A stretch of 64,000 bases of DNA from Bugula neritina (GCA_964035545.1 OZ037765.1:17292698-17356697); one strand, 5' to 3'. Counted from the first letter of the stretch, positions 21,881 to 36,840 are shown. The notes: generated from the letters alone by a model not told the origin. A program made the numbers and translations.

Positions 21881-23780
21881 TTATATTTAACTTGAAATAT
21901 AAAAAAGGCATTTCAGCTTAATAATTATGACAGCTTTCTATCAAAGTAGGGACTGGTGCAAAGAGACTTTAATTGGAAAAGTTGGAAAAGTGTTGTCAAG
22001 TTAGGGCTTTTTAAACTACAATAATTCTTAGACTGTATTTTAGTTTTATTTTACTCATTACAGGCTGGGATTTGGTAATGAAACAAATGTGAAGCACTAA
22101 GAATCAGTCTCTGCCAGCTCCTGTTGGTGTTGTATTGCAGAAAATACAATTTTTAGGAGTCTTCCCTCAAAAATAACTGGTAAGACTTAGTTTCACACAT
22201 GTATATTTTTTGTTGTTCAAAAGCAGGTGTAATAATAGAAGTAGCCTGATGCATACAGTGTTAAGTCTTAGCAAATAGCAAAGCAAATTTATAACAGATT
22301 TAGAAAAAAATCTTTGCCCTCTGAGATAAATTATTACGTAAAGTTAAAAGTAGTTGTAGCACTTTGACAACTTTAAACGTTCAAGACACTTTCAACATGA
22401 GATCATTTTAAAATGTGCATTATAGTGGTTTCCAATTGTTCTGGCCTGATTTATGCCCTTTTGAGTTCCACCCTTTTGTTTATAGTAGTATCATTGGGTT
22501 TAATGGTGGCAGCTTAAGTTATATCATATATTTCAATGAAAATGGTGGATAAAAATGGGTATTTGCCTTTCAAAGTTACCTTATTAGTAGAAGTTAAGAG
22601 AGAGCTTTTTTACAACTTCCTCCACATTTGAGAGGCTGCTGAAAATAACTATAGAACATTTACATGAGAAGACTATTTTTATTTACATAAATTATAATGC
22701 CCTTGCTCTTCTGGTGTATTTGGTTATGTCCAGCTAGCAAAAATTTACTGCTAATAACCAAAATTAACCTGAAACAGGAAGAAACAGCAAATCCTTGTAG
22801 ATCGAATCTGAAAGCCATGACCATATTGTAAGCAGTAGAAATACAGCCCAACTATATTCTTAAAACCCATAATTTTGTATTTGATAGAATGTAGTCATCT
22901 GGTCAACTAGTGCACTTGCACTTTCTTTAGGATATATAGTCTGTATTCCATTTAAAAGAAGCAAATCATAATTCTTATACTGTAAAACTCTTATTTCAAC
23001 TGGAAAACCAAAACCACTTTGTCTTAGTTTAATAGGACAATTCTCAATAGGCCCTTTTTGTCTCTAACTTTGGTACAGAGAACATTGGTAAATGAGATCG
23101 TATACTGCTGTACTATATATGATATGCTATGATATGAGAATATTACACCCGAGTAATAGTTGAATCATTCCATGGCAACTAATAGTAATAAAGGTATACT
23201 GCGCTTTGTCATGAAACTATTCATCCACAACATGTTATGGCAAATGTGTTCCTATTAATAGTGGCTAAGTATCATATTATCACGCCAGCTAGATATCAGC
23301 TGATCATTTTTGAAATATATGAACACCTATTACCATAGAAACTGAATAGTTAGCAGGCTTAATACTAGTATGCTTATAATGCTAAGCAATATTTACACCT
23401 TTTCTGTAAGCACCTTAGATCATAATTATGAATATACTATTGCATATTGCATAATTGAATAAATTGCAATGGAAAGAATGTATGATAAGGTCTATCCAAC
23501 TCTCAAGTATTTCTAACTTCTTTTAGTTTGCTTCAATCATAAAATGTTACTTCTTTGAATTCTGAAATGTGAAATAGGCAATACACATGTGCTTGGTAGT
23601 AAGTATAGGCAACATCAGCATTACCATCATTTTAATTCGAAATTAGCTTACTTATTAGTTTTATTTATCTACCAGTGCCAAAGGATAAAACAAACTAAAA
23701 CTTGAACTTTCAAGTGCGTTGTGTGAATGGGAGATGTTGCTGATTTTAAACATTTAAAAAGAAATAATTTTTTGGCAAGA
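21880..23780. other. Intergenic DNA upstream of lipin, no gene seen
   Basis: AT-rich sequence without recognisable exons or repeats. Short open frames lack splice signals and similarity. Confidence 0.4.
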
Positions 23781-23809
23781 CAATTTCTCGGTCAGCTCTG
23801 TTTACAAAT

Positions 23810-24070
23810 AACATTTGAGTGCTGACCGCTGCGAGTAGCATAAGCGCGAAAGCAGAGGTCATTAATTAGCACTGCTTCAGCTGGCATCACGTGTTTTGGC
23901 ATGCGCTCTTTGTTAATGCTATATTGGACAAGGTCGCGCGAATGCACTCCCACTTAGGTGGCCAATCACGCTTGGGCAAATGACACCATCAGTCAATGGC
24001 CTTATTCAAGCAAGGTTTAATGAAGAGTAAATAAGGCCACTGAAATTCCCCAGTTAAGTGTGTATAATAT
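23810..24070 (+). promoter_or_regulatory. Probable lipin promoter / first exon region
   Basis: A local rise in GC and CpG in an AT-rich background (GCGCGAA, GGTCGCGCGAATG). It contains an E-box CACGTG at 23888-23893 and a CCAAT box (GCCAAT) at 23961-23966. It lies 0.7-0.9 kb upstream of the first coding exon of lipin on the same strand, so it is the best candidate for the transcription start. The start site itself is not visible. Confidence 0.4.
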
Positions 24071-24734
24071 CCTTGGATGTAGTCATGGTGCAACACTTTT
24101 GATTTACAACTTAGATGGGAAGCATAATGCACATAAACTGAGTAAATGTTTCGTACAGTTTATAGAATGCTAATCAGTTTCATTTGCACATACTAAATGT
24201 TACTGGATATCAGGTAATGTTTTGATTGTATTTTTTAAGAACAAGTGACTGCTTTAATTTGCAATATTCAGAAATGCATTCATTTTGCTACGGTCAATTT
24301 GCTATATATGCATCACCCATGTTGGAAATGCATACTGTGTATATGCGTGCTATATCTATATAGTTAATACAGAGCAGCTGTGGCATAGACTGTAAAATAT
24401 TAGTCTTCCCAAGTCTAACGCAGGAAGATTTCAACCAAACACTACTACAAGTTATTTTTGCTTAGTACTGAGTGTTAGTACAATCTAACTTTTTACTTAA
24501 TGAAGAGTGACTCTGTTCGCATATAATTGAATTTTATAGTAGGATTCCCATAGGGAATCATTTTCTCTGTAGAACTAAAGCATTGAACTTGTAATATCTT
24601 TTCTATAATACTTATAAACATCCTAGGCCTGTCAATACTGCTTTTGGTAAACAATTAATATCAGTTGATATTTATACTCTGCATATAATATGATGTATAT
24701 GTGGCTATTGATCACATGCTGTGTATGATTGCAG

Positions 24735-27700
24735 TGTTTGTGGAGATATGTTTGCCGGAGCTGCAAAGTTTTTCAGTAATGTTAAATCATACTACAATGA
24801 GATCAACTCTGCAACTCTCACTGGTGCTATAGATGTGGTGGTGGTAGAGCAGCCTGATGGCACCTACCAGTCTTCACCATTTCACGTGCGATTTGGTAAA
24901 CTGGGAGTCATTAGATCCAATGAAAAAGTCGTGAGTATATTGCCTAGTTCTCTTTTATTAACTGTAAACCTAACTAGAGGGTGGGTTGTAATAACTCTTG
25001 GAATTCAAGTGGTGGCTGACTAGCTAAGGCAGGATTGCAAACTTATCTTTATGGAACTAATGGATCTAATATATAAGTTTGAGCTAGTTTTCCCAGAAGC
25101 TTGCTTGCATTATGTAGTTTCCAATATTTAAGACTAGTGGTTGAAATAAAATCAACTGAAACCCATTATTGACCATCTCATAACTTTGAATACATCTGAT
25201 TCAATTTCAAATACTGCTGACCTAGAATTTCAAGTCACAGCCACTTTACATAAAGTTATTTTCCTGAATTGTTGTGGTTATATTTTAGTCCCTTATAGTA
25301 GAGTAGTGCTAGTATAGTAGTGCCAACTATTTCATTCATTATAATGTTTGCAAATTAAGGTGCCTGGGCGATAAGTCAAATAATATAATCTTTGGCAGGT
25401 ATCCAAAATTCAATTTGATTATGTAAAGCTTCGAGGTAACGTGACCTTGGTTAAACAGGGCTGTAGTTGCCAACTAGAATTTTGTTTGCTCTGGTCTTGC
25501 CTAGTCCCTACTTTCAAATGTTTGAATTACATTCTAAAATGCCACACAACTGAAGGCCTGTTGCCTGTTTTTATTCTCACAGCAGTAACCAACACAATTT
25601 AATCTCTTTTGTTCTGACTAGGTGTACATAGAGATCAATGGTGAACCCACAGAGCTGCAGATGAAACTTGGTCCTGCTGGAGAAGCTTTCTTTGTTCAAG
25701 GAGTTCAGGAGCAATGGGAGGTGTGTTGCTACTCATACAGCTAGTATACTAAATCATGAATAATTTTTGTTTTGGAACAAAAACATTTAAAAATAGTTAC
25801 AAGTGCCTATCAGTACGTGGGTAAAAGTGGTCACACCACCTGCCTGTATGATTAATTTGTTTGTGATCTACATTACATATCTAATACATTCAGTTCTGTC
25901 TCAGGGTCCAGAATATATGGCTACGTCTCCAATTCCTACATCACCGATCTCGCAGGCCATGGCACTGCGGCCTAGCAGGTCAGACTCGATGTTGGAGAGC
26001 AAGCAGACGTCTAGTTGTGAGGAACGGAGACTGAGACGAGACACTGCCCAGAGCTCTTGCTCCTCAAGTGCATCTGATCTCAGCTCTAAAGACAAAACAT
26101 TCGCCTTCAAACCCATTAGTCAGGAAGATGATGAATTGCTTGAATCTGGTGGCATGTTTGAAATTGAAGTGCGTGTTTATATCATGTATATACTATATAG
26201 TAGAGTAAAAATATTGTATTCTATGTGTAACTGTTGGTATATAGAACTGTGTTGTCCTCTATATTTACTAAGCTCTACAACTAATTCGATGTATTATAAT
26301 ATAATAGAAATTCTGTTGACTTAAAATACTAAATCTTTGGAATAGCTGGAAAGAAATTTTGGTATTGGGGAAAGCCCTATTGATTTTTTATCTTTCCACC
26401 CTGTTCTTTCCTTGTTTTTATTTCTTGATCTATTCAACTACTAGTTCTAAGGGTTCATAGCTGGATTTAATTACTGGAATATGCAGACACAATTGTTGGT
26501 TTGGATCCTGTTGATATAATACTAGTGTGTGTGACCCTTCCAGGTTGATGAGGGTGAAGCGCCTGTACCAAATATATCGAGTAGCATGTCTAAAACTGTG
26601 AGTCTTCCAATTGTACATGAGAGCAGTATGATAAGGACTGAGAGCTGGGCCATTAACTCTTACCACAAGCAATCACACTTCCATCCTTTTAGTGATACTG
26701 ATATCACACCTCTAGTGAGGTGAGTAGTAGCTCTAGTTAGGTTTGCAGTCACACTAGCCTTGTGGGCTGTCATGACTCAAAAGTCTATAGTTGATTTATG
26801 TAAGGGTTTTCTACATTTCATATTGTATTAGACACTTTTTTTGCTTATCAGCAGCTAATGGCTGGAATGCTCTGTACATAATTTTGCAAATCTATGTCAC
26901 TCAGTAGGCAGGCATAATAATAGTATTAAATTTTTTATAACCTTTGTTGCTGTGTTAGTAAGGTTTTGGGTCCTCTAACTGTAGAAATTTTCAGCAAGAC
27001 AAAAAGACTTTTGTTATAGTTATTTTAGCTTGCTTGGGCTGCAGTAGATACTGTTTAGAGTTTAGACTTTAGAGTAATCAATAGTGAACTATATAGCTAT
27101 ATGTATGTTGACATTACCAGGATACACCTAAAATTTTCTGCTCTTATAAATCAATAACAACTTATTTACTCAAACTTGATGCAAATATGAATGAATCAAT
27201 AAACATATAATCTTTGCAAGTCCAATTTTCCTTGCATAATATAAAACACTGACCTTCCAAGCGTTGTTGTTATTATAGTATAACATTGATCTAATAAAAA
27301 GAAACTTTGTGCTAATTTACTACTCAACAGCTTTCTATATATAAATGTTGTAATATTCAAGTCTGATGACTCATGTGTTACACCAGGACGTAACATTACA
27401 TTGTAGCCCTGTCGGGTCCCGTCCTCCAACACCAAAGAGTGATACTGAGTGTGAGTACGTTGACAGAAAGGCTAACGTAGCCTCAGATTCAGAAGAGTTG
27501 CAGCAATGGAACTGGGGCGAGCTACCAGATAGCAGCCAAATAGTGACTCAGCACACAGATGACCCTGAAACTGAGAATATGACACAGAACCCTCAAGGTA
27601 TGTCTCTGCTCATAACTCTTCAAGATGGAGTCAATCTCCTGTAGTTCGAATAGCTAGTGGCTACTCACATTGACTGCTATAGTTGTTTGCATTTACATGA

Positions 27701-30700
27701 CATCATAAAACAAGTTTGTTTCACAGTCTTTGTATTTCAATTGATTGAAATATGTAGGTTTTTGTATGGAAATATAGAATGAGGAGTCTGTTTATGCAAT
27801 ACCATAAAGTTATTTGATCATTATACAGGATAGTGCTAAGTACAACTCTATGTAAATAATACAGCACATTGTATATATAAAACACAGTGTAAACATGCAT
27901 CATTTCTGTAGCAGTGATCGTAGCTAGTTCTCAAAAGTGTGTTTACACAAAATTTTAGAAGAGTCTAAGGGCATGTGGTCATTTATGAGAAGAACAAAAA
28001 CTATTAGGCACAAACCAGAAGAAGGTGGGATCTATTTAGATGATATCAACCTTCAAGAAATGGAACCAGAAGTAGCTGCACTCTATTTCCCAAAAACGTG
28101 AGCTTTAAATTTAACTCTACTGCACTAGGCACAGGTATAGACCCAGTAACTTCAGCAATTAGCATTGCATCAGCTTCAGTAATTTGTTATCTCAAAATAT
28201 AATACTGATAAAAGCTAGAAATATGAGCCATCAGACATGGTCAATGATTTTTATTTTTTCACAATAAGTCAGCAGAAGTTATCTAAAACTACCATCAGTA
28301 AGTCCCATGTGATTGACATGCCTGACGACGATGTGGAATCAGGTAATGGGCGGTCTCTCCCACATTCTCCTGATCTGACAGAGAATGTAAGAAACCTGAG
28401 CACACCTACAAGTGAAACTGGCACCATGAGAGATAATGATTCAGGGTTAGTCAACAATCATGTTGCAATTTGTCCGAGTAGTATTTTTGTTTTACTAAAA
28501 CTTTCATGGACAGTTATTATAAGGTAAAGGAGTTTTTCTGCACTTGTTGGTTTTGAATGTATGTTACAACTTGATAATGATGCAAGCTGTTGTATGGATT
28601 TGTTGACTCATCTGATAATCACTCCTTCAACAGTCTTTCATAGACCAGGAAGACTCACAAACCTTCAGCTGGGAGCTGTAATTAAATTGTAGTTTTGCTT
28701 TTGCATAAGGTTTTTTACTGTTGGGCTTTCCAATCGACAGAATGACTTCTCAAATAACAAACACATTATCCCTCAGGTTTCTATGCTTGGAAAATGTGAA
28801 GCTATTATGTTCCATTAGCTTAACAAACTGACTCAGTGCCTATGTACAGTTTCTAGTCAACACCAGAGTGTTATTGAAGTTCTCCAAATTATTTGGTTTA
28901 ACATTCCATGCTGGCACCTAATTATAAAATTAAACACATTTACCTGCAAATGTTTCCTGATATACTCTTATTTAAATAGTTATTTAGAGATCTTTATTTC
29001 TCTACATACATTTGGTTTTAGTGGAATGTTGCCTGATTTGTTTTAGTATATATGGAGATGTGATGATGTCGTTATGTGGTGGAGTTATAGAAAGTTACAG
29101 CGCTGTTTCAGAAGAGATTTTTGACAACCATCGAGTTGATTATCAAACATTTGTGAAGAAGCCAATAGAGATACTTCAAAATGACAACTTGGTTGTAAAG
29201 ATTAGCGGCAAGTGAGTTGGGTTACCGTGCATTCAGGAGTATTACATAACTGTTACATTGTGAATTTGAGTCAAACTGGAGCTGTAGTAATAGATTGCAA
29301 GTTCACTTTTTCTGTTTTTTAGATATTATAATTGGGCGACAGCCGCTCCCATGATTATGTGCATGATGTGCTATCACCAAACTCTCTCTGAAGAAACTCA
29401 GGAAAACCTAACCAAAACCATGATTAGCAAAAAGGCTAAACTATCTGGCCGAAGCTCTTGGTGGCCATTGCCGTTTGGTAGAAGTCGGGGATCTACTGCG
29501 GATCTGGTAAGTGGAGGAGTATATCAACATCTCCACGGTATAAGTGCAGTTGTCTTTAGAATTGTAGAGCCTGTTGAAGTTATTAATGCTACTCTAATGT
29601 AATATTTTAGGAATCCTCTAGTTCGACTCCCAATGGTAGTCCAAAAAAGTCTACGCCTGTGTCACAGACTCTACCCTCCAGGGCTGACAAACACAGGTAG
29701 GTGTAGAACCCATTTAGACCACTTTCTATGTGGAACTTGAATAATAATAAACTAATTTATTTATTGAAACTTTGTGATTTATTTGCTTGAAAGCCATCTA
29801 AAGCTGCATTTTGAAAATATTATCTTCATTACTTTTTCATGCTGACTATTTTATTACCATTCTCAATTTTGATTAGAGTGAGAAAAAGGAGCAAACCAAA
29901 GATTATTATTAATCTCAGGTAATATCAGTGTGTTGAACTGGGGTTCTTTTTCGGGAGAAAATCATGTTTTTTGTATCATAAAAAGGTATACCAAATAGCT
30001 TGGTTGAAATCCAGTTTTATGGTTTTTGAACATCAAAAATTGTCCACAACCTCAAAAATATAGATGCAAATTCTTACAAATTTGTAATAGGTGAAAGCAT
30101 AAGATAGTTGTTATTTATAGAATAACCTCTTTTAACCCACTGTTGAAAGACTGCATGCAAAATTCAAATCATATCCCAGCACTTATCCCCAGGCCATCTG
30201 CAAAGACAATCCATTGGCTAGAATCTAGATCTAATGAAGCCAGTCATGGCTTAAGCTGGCAAATTTCGTATTCAAATACTTGATGGAAATTTCCTAACAG
30301 TATGTCAACTTCGGACACTATTTAGCTGGTGCCGTGATACATTAGAGTTAATGACTTTACAGAGTATAGAGGCAGAGCACTGAACCCTCAGCATAGTTTA
30401 TTAGAAGTTTATTTACTGATTGCTTATGATTAAAGCATCTGGGATAGTAAAACTGCCCATTTATTTCATCATTCGAATAACTTGTTGATTGTAGGAAACT
30501 TTAATATTAGTTCCTGCAAACATACTCAAGCCCTGTTTTATTTGCTGTATAGTTTTTTCGTCTTACAATTGAATGAAATTATTAGTTTTATCTTCAAACA
30601 TATGAAAAAACTGTTCAAATAAATTAAAAAATAATGTTTTTATTCCATTAAAACCAAGTCAACCTTTGTTTTACTCACCCTACTTAGTTCTTTGGTAAAT

Positions 30701-33700
30701 TAATGCATCATTTAAGCATAGATACTAGTAATGCAATTTTTATATTTTTACAGTATGTTTGCTGTAAATTTTTGCTAGTAAAATTCTCCTCAGTTTCTGC
30801 ATATGTAGTGTAATCAACCATATTGTTTCTGAAATGTCCACGTGGTGCAGATTATTTTTTCTGTAGCCAAACCCTACTAGTTTAGTACCATGATATTTTA
30901 TGTATGACTCAGGCTGGTTGGAGTTGTCGTATGCAGTGTTTGAGCACCCAATAGGCCAATGGGTGTAGTATGTTTCAATTGCATGCAGCATGGTAGCTTT
31001 TATAGCCTCTTTGGTTTTATCTCAGTATATATATACTTGTATATGTCCATCATACTTGTTTATACTGCAACATTTTTATCGAGCTCCTTTTTAACTAACC
31101 AATTAGTTTTTCCTCTCTATGGCCAATGTATTAATCAAGTCTCGATGTATATATTTATCAAGTTTTGGTGCCAAACAAAAGCCAAGAATGATTTTAAGCA
31201 TGTTGTTGGGCGGTACTGAACTAAACACATATTTAATAGCCATGTATCCTTAGCGTATTCAGCATATGATTGGTATGATATTGTATTATATAACTGTAGT
31301 GAGAGTGGTGACGACGCAGATGATGAGAAAGAGAAGCTCTCAACTCTTGAACCTCTGACTGTAGAAACTAATACTAACACTCTGGCTGTGTCAGATGATG
31401 CTAATGATAAACATTATGTGAAAGCCTTGCGTCTCACATCTGAAGAATTAGTAAGTAAATTGTATAGCCTATAGATTGAAATGTGTGCTAAATTTTTTCT
31501 AGCCTCAAAACAAAAATGTATTGTTTTACAGATCTATGCTTTTGCCTTCTAGTTTGATTTTACAAATTTGTGGCAAGTCGCTTGTTTTAATGTATTTTAT
31601 TGGTAAACATTGTGTAAAAGTGTTGAATTGTCACCGTTTTACCCTCTTCTTTTGGTCTTGTTTAGCACAAGCTCAATTTGCACGAAGGAGAAAATGAAAT
31701 AGAGTTTAGCGTGACAACAGCATTTCAAGGCACAACTCGATGTGTTGCTAAAATCTACCTCTGGAAGCATACCGACAAAGTCATTATCTCTGATATTGAT
31801 GGAACAATCACCAAGTAAGTAACCAGTAATTTAGTTAAATGTTATTTAATGAAAATTGCTTTGCCTATAAGAGTTAGTTCCTAAAGTGGGTTTGGGGTGA
31901 CCAGACTTTCATTTCCTTATAACTTGAAAATGTTTGGTGAATTTCCTCTTCATTAGTAACCTTATACAACTCAACAAATTAGCACTATTTGCATACTTGC
32001 AATTTTAACAGCTTCACCCACTGTTGCAGGTCGGATGTGTTGGGTCAGTTACTACCCCTATTCGGCAAAGAATATGCCCACTCAGGTGTCACAGATCTCT
32101 TCACTAAGATCGCTGCCAACGGTTACAAGTTTGCATACTTGTCTGCTAGAGCTATTGGCCAAGCTCAGGTGACCAGAGACTACCTGAAGAGTGTGAGACA
32201 GGGGAAGTCAGTTCTGCCCCCAGGTCCTATGCTACTCAATCCTAGCTCACTCATCAATGCTTTCCACAAGTATGTACAATACCTGACCATTAATCTCACA
32301 CAAGTGGGCCTGCGTTATGTTTCAGTGAGTATTCTGGTAACCGTAACCAATAATCCTTTGAGATAAACCCAAAGTGGAAGTGCTAGTCAGTGAGGTAATA
32401 TATCGCACCATTGTCCAGGTAGTTATTAGAGCGATGAGTACAGAAACTGATGGTTATTTATATGCTGATAATGCTTGTAGCGACTCAGCCATTATCAAGT
32501 ATTTCGACATAAGCTGGACTAATCATATTTTTATTATGAGAAAGCATTTATCTTCTTGTAAGCCCACCTCTAGAGTTTAGCCTGTATGATAGTATCAACA
32601 CGTGAGGTCATTATTCTATTATCATTCTTTACAACATGAAGTGTCATATTAGGAATACCAAAAACATCACATGATGATTTTATTGCTCAACACTGCTGTA
32701 ATTTTCCCTTTATCTCTGTAAACATTCTACTAAACAAACATTCCTATACCTAAATGCACAGTAACTAGGGCTAGTTTACACCAACTATGGAATTTAATTT
32801 AAAGGGATCGAAATGTTTTGTAGAAGTTCTGGAATCCATTCCTAATTAACCAGAACAGCATTATGAGATTATGTTCTTGATAGTGTTGATTGTATTATTT
32901 AAAAGAAGGGCTAGCTTAGTGCTTTAGTCTAATGGGAATCAGGATTTTACATTCAAGTGCAGTAGTGGAACAGTTTTATTAGCCTAGGTCTCTTCATTTT
33001 CTTAATAAACGTTGATTTGGAGCCTGGGTTGAAATTCTCACAAAAACATAACTTCTTTTGCTACATTTTCAGTGTAGGCCTTTTTAAGTTTCTCCTTGTA
33101 TCTACATCAGATTAAAGTAGCTGTGCATGATGCCTCTGAAGCCATAATGCAATTCACCAGTTTAAGGCTGCATTTTGATATAGCAACTTGAGGCAGTTGC
33201 AATGGCAAATTTATGTCAATGTTTATAGTTATACTTACTAGTTCTAATTGATAATCATTTTTTTAGTTTTAGTTAATTGTATTTTTCCTGTACTTACATG
33301 AAGTAGTTGAGTATGCTGTTGAATGAGAGGATGATATTTGATACTATATAAGTATTAGCTACCAATATTTAGGTTAGATAAGGTAACGATAATATCAATC
33401 AAGACAGTCTATAGTATCTAATTTAAATTCACTGCCTCTGAATTATTTTTAGTATCTTATTCAACATGTCCAATATTCAATTCTTTTGAATATTACAATT
33501 TTTATTCAAAGAATTGGAAATACTTGCAGAGAGGTGATAGAAAAGAAGCCAGAAGAGTTCAAGATTCGCTGCTTGAGGGATATCAAGTCTTTATTTTCTT
33601 CAAAAGAGGCCCTCTGTGCTGGTTTTGGTAACCGAGTAAATGTATGTACCATAACATCATTCAGTCACATATGTAATTACATGATCAGTCTGCAATGCAC

Positions 33701-34601
33701 AGAGATCAAGTGTTATAATTACTATTCTGTGACTATTTTCTAGTCTAGTCTAGTCTGCTGGTGATGGTCAAAGAGAAATCTTCTTAAAAACTGATAAATG
33801 ATTATAATGTTTGTTATAGATTAAGAAAAGTATTTTCAAGGGATAAATGTTTGCTGTGTTAGTCATTAAGGCTTTACTTGGGTAAATATTGTGGACAACA
33901 GGAAGCTGTCATAAGCAGCATAGACCAATTGGATTCTAAACTTGTGATTTGTTGGTCTGTTTGACAGGATCTCATTGCCTACAGAGCTGTTGGTATTCCT
34001 AAGTCAAGAATGTTTCTTATTGACCCAACTGGTAAAGTGAAGTCAGATTTTACAGAGACCTTTCAGACCAGGTTTGTGTGTTGCAGTATAGAACCCAGCC
34101 TGAAACATTTGTATAGTGGATTCATTTTAATTTCATAGCTGATGCATCATTACAAAGGTTGAATTATTAATCATACTGGATATTAATTTAAATTAAATCA
34201 ATTAAAACTTCAGTCAGATTATATCTGGGGAAATGTATTTTTACATAAGCATTTCAAATTTGTCAACTTCCTATAAATTATAAATGATTGAATTTTATTA
34301 TAATATCTAGTAGAGGTAACTAAATTCTTTACTTGTTCTTTATAGCAGTAACATGGAGTTTCATTATAAATTACAGAATGACCCTTGATTCAGCACATTG
34401 TTTGACTATTTTGTCCAGAATACTGAACCCTCACTCTGTACTTGTTGCAGTTACTGCCTTCTGAGCTCTGTCACGGACCATTATTTCCCTCCTCTTCACG
34501 AAGAAGAAGGTGAAAGCGAATTCCATGCCCCTGCTGAGTACAGTAATTTCACTTACTGGAGGGAGCCTGTTCCAGATGTACCACTCACTCTTCCAGACTG
34601 A
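24735..34601 (+). CDS. LPIN: Lipin, phosphatidate phosphatase (PAP), 860 aa
   Basis: Mg2+-dependent phosphatidate phosphatase that makes diacylglycerol for triglyceride and phospholipid synthesis at the ER; family members also act as transcriptional coactivators. Coding exons: 24748-24930, 25622-25720, 25905-26168, 26544-26719, 27407-27597, 27959-28097, 28299-28445, 29047-29211, 29323-29506, 29611-29696, 29877-29918, 31300-31450, 31666-31814, 32030-32269, 33530-33641, 33968-34071, 34451-34601. Phases agree at every junction; total 2583 bases. The N-LIP domain (residues 1 to about 105) has [14 protein letters not shown] and [11 protein letters not shown]; a middle Ser-rich part has SRPPTPKSD and a basic [11 protein letters not shown]; the C-LIP domain (about 605-860) has the catalytic DIDGT (652-656), then LGQLL where vertebrate lipins have LxxIL, SARAIG, and the ending [10 protein letters not shown]. 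Start is the ATG at 24748, matching family N termini. Exon 7 start is chosen by phase and is the least certain border. Confidence 0.95.
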
Positions 34602-36360
34602 TATCTCCATTACTACAGTCATATATGCTCCATAAACTCAGGACTTTAATATAATCCGATGCTGCAGCTACTGTTATATTCAGCAATTTGAATTATACCT
34701 AGTTGATTTTTTTAAGTTTAATTTTTTTAGTTTCATTATTTGATTTTAAACTTGAAGCTTAATGATTTGATCATCAGCTTCCCTGTAAATGTTTGGGCAT
34801 TTACACACCGTGCAGTCATTCTAGATTTATTTTTGCTGTATTAGTTACTCTATATTGATATTAGACTTGCCCTTGGCCAAGCCCTTTTGTGCTGTGTTTC
34901 AGTTAACAATTTTAGGACAGTATAGTCATTACTATTTGGCTTTACAGTTTTAATTGCAATAGTGGACTTAGGTTACTTTAAAGTTCTTTAATATTTGAAT
35001 ATGTTATATTGGTATTATAGCTAAAAATTGTATGCTAAAACATGATTGTCTTTTTACTCAATTAGCGTTGTATGTACTGAACAGGGACTAGCCATTGCTT
35101 ATGTAGTATTCAATCAACTGCATTCAATCTTGTTTGTATGACGCAATGTCAAGTGTAACAGATGTATTCATTTATAATTCCACTTGGAGTTTTGTATATA
35201 AATTAGTCAGTTACATACTTATAGATTCTTTGCTTTAGTGACCTAATCTACATGCAGCAAAATTAGTTGCCCTGTTGTTTACTTTGCATTTTTGAGTATA
35301 CTGTTAGTGATGATAATCTAAATTAAAAAACACAAACTATTTTTTTATCAATTTTATTATTCTTTATGCTATCGATTTATTGATGTGGCTTTTATGGTTG
35401 TAAATATGACATCTAGTCTAAAATTAGCCATAAAAATAAATGTTATGATACACCATATCTGTTGTGTTGATTGAAATTCGTCAAGTGCTCTTTTTATTGG
35501 CTTTATTGTTAAATCTTGAAACCATAAGTTTTGGAACTACTCTCCAGTCAACAAGTTCACTTTTGTCAACAAAAATAGCTTATACTTCAACTATGCAGTT
35601 TATAACATTGTTGTTAATATTATTATAATGTGCAAGTAGTAGAATAAATGGCCTTTGCAGTGAAATTGGCGTCCTAACTTTGACAAACATAATATTTATC
35701 TTTTCACTGTTAGGGTAGGATAATTCCAAAATCTGCTGGGCACATATGATAATGTTTTGGCTGTGAAATATTGTTGCTGAGTAATTTTATAATAGCGCCA
35801 TGCGTCTGTAAAATAAACTATCACTGGTTGCCACTGCCCAATAAAAGCGTTGACTGTATGCCAACGTAAGAACAGCGATTGCCATTAAATTAGTTATATC
35901 AGAGACTTTTGGAAATTCGATCATGATTGCACGATTGTCAAAATATTTATACTATAAATGCATAATAATAATAATAATATATTCATTATTTTATAATGAT
36001 AAGAATGAATATTAAAGCACGTTGCAAGCAACTTTTGTTGTTTACTGAAATATTAAAGATGAATAATTAAATGCTAAAACTAAGTCTAATTAGAGTAATT
36101 ACTGTTAGAACTTTGCGGTTGCCTACTTGGCCTAAGCATTCTGCATTGCCATGTCCATTGCTCATACTCATAAACATTCACATTCACATTGGCATCAGTT
36201 TTGGATTAAGTTTAACTCAATGATTAAGGTTTAATTTTAAAACGACTAGCATGAGCATCACCAAAGCATGTCAACACCTTTGAAGTTTGAATAGCTTTGA
36301 GTACTTTTACTTAGGAGATATCGAACACTTGGGCACACTTATGACTATATTTATAGGAGT
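34602..36360. other. Lipin 3' UTR and downstream DNA
   Basis: Follows the lipin stop. Candidate polyadenylation signals AATAAA occur at about 35434 and 35841. No other gene is recognised. An ATA trinucleotide run lies near 35964-35980. Confidence 0.5.
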
Positions 36361-36840
36361 GCCTCATAGTCATAATGATAATGAATACCAATATGATCAT
36401 CATGATGAGTTCAAACTTTAATCATAATGATAATGTCAGCTTAAAGTTTAAGTTCTACTCCATAACTTAGAGTTTCAGTTACTGTTAGTGTTACACCATT
36501 AAATTAAACATCCAATTAATCATTATTGTTTTACACTTATAGTTATACTTTTGTAGTTAGACTTAGTAGTGATTCAAATTGTTACTGGCTACAGCTCTTG
36601 CATAGTGTTCTAGTTTTAACAGTAGTAATTTTTACCTAATTTTATGTTGATTTGCATTTTAATTTTGTTTTTAGCTACAAAGATGAAAATTTATGGTCAC
36701 CCACACTGACAATCACAATGTTGTATATCAATACCATAGTGATAGTAATACTCATACTGACTGATAGTTTAATTTTAAGTTATAGATTTAATAATTATGC
36801 TGTTAATGTTATACTTATACTTATAGTTATAGTTGGGTGC
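36360..36840. repeat. Degenerate hexamer tract (ATAATG, TATAGTTA)
   Basis: CATAATGATAAT units near 36370-36440 and TATACTTATAGTTATAG units near 36805-36833, resembling those at 21.3-21.9 and 57.4-59.4 kb. The TATAGTTATAC tract continues on the far side of the adjacent element (37330-37345), which suggests the element inserted into it. Confidence 0.5.

Noticed and set aside
24721-25023. Lipin start at an upstream ATG before 24735
   Set aside because: That ATG is inside the acceptor region (TGATTGCAG); the ATG at 24748 fits the family N terminus.
28237-28298. Lipin exon starting at 28273 (AGTCAG)
   Set aside because: The phase from the previous exon would hit a stop; only the acceptor at 28297-28298 keeps the frame.
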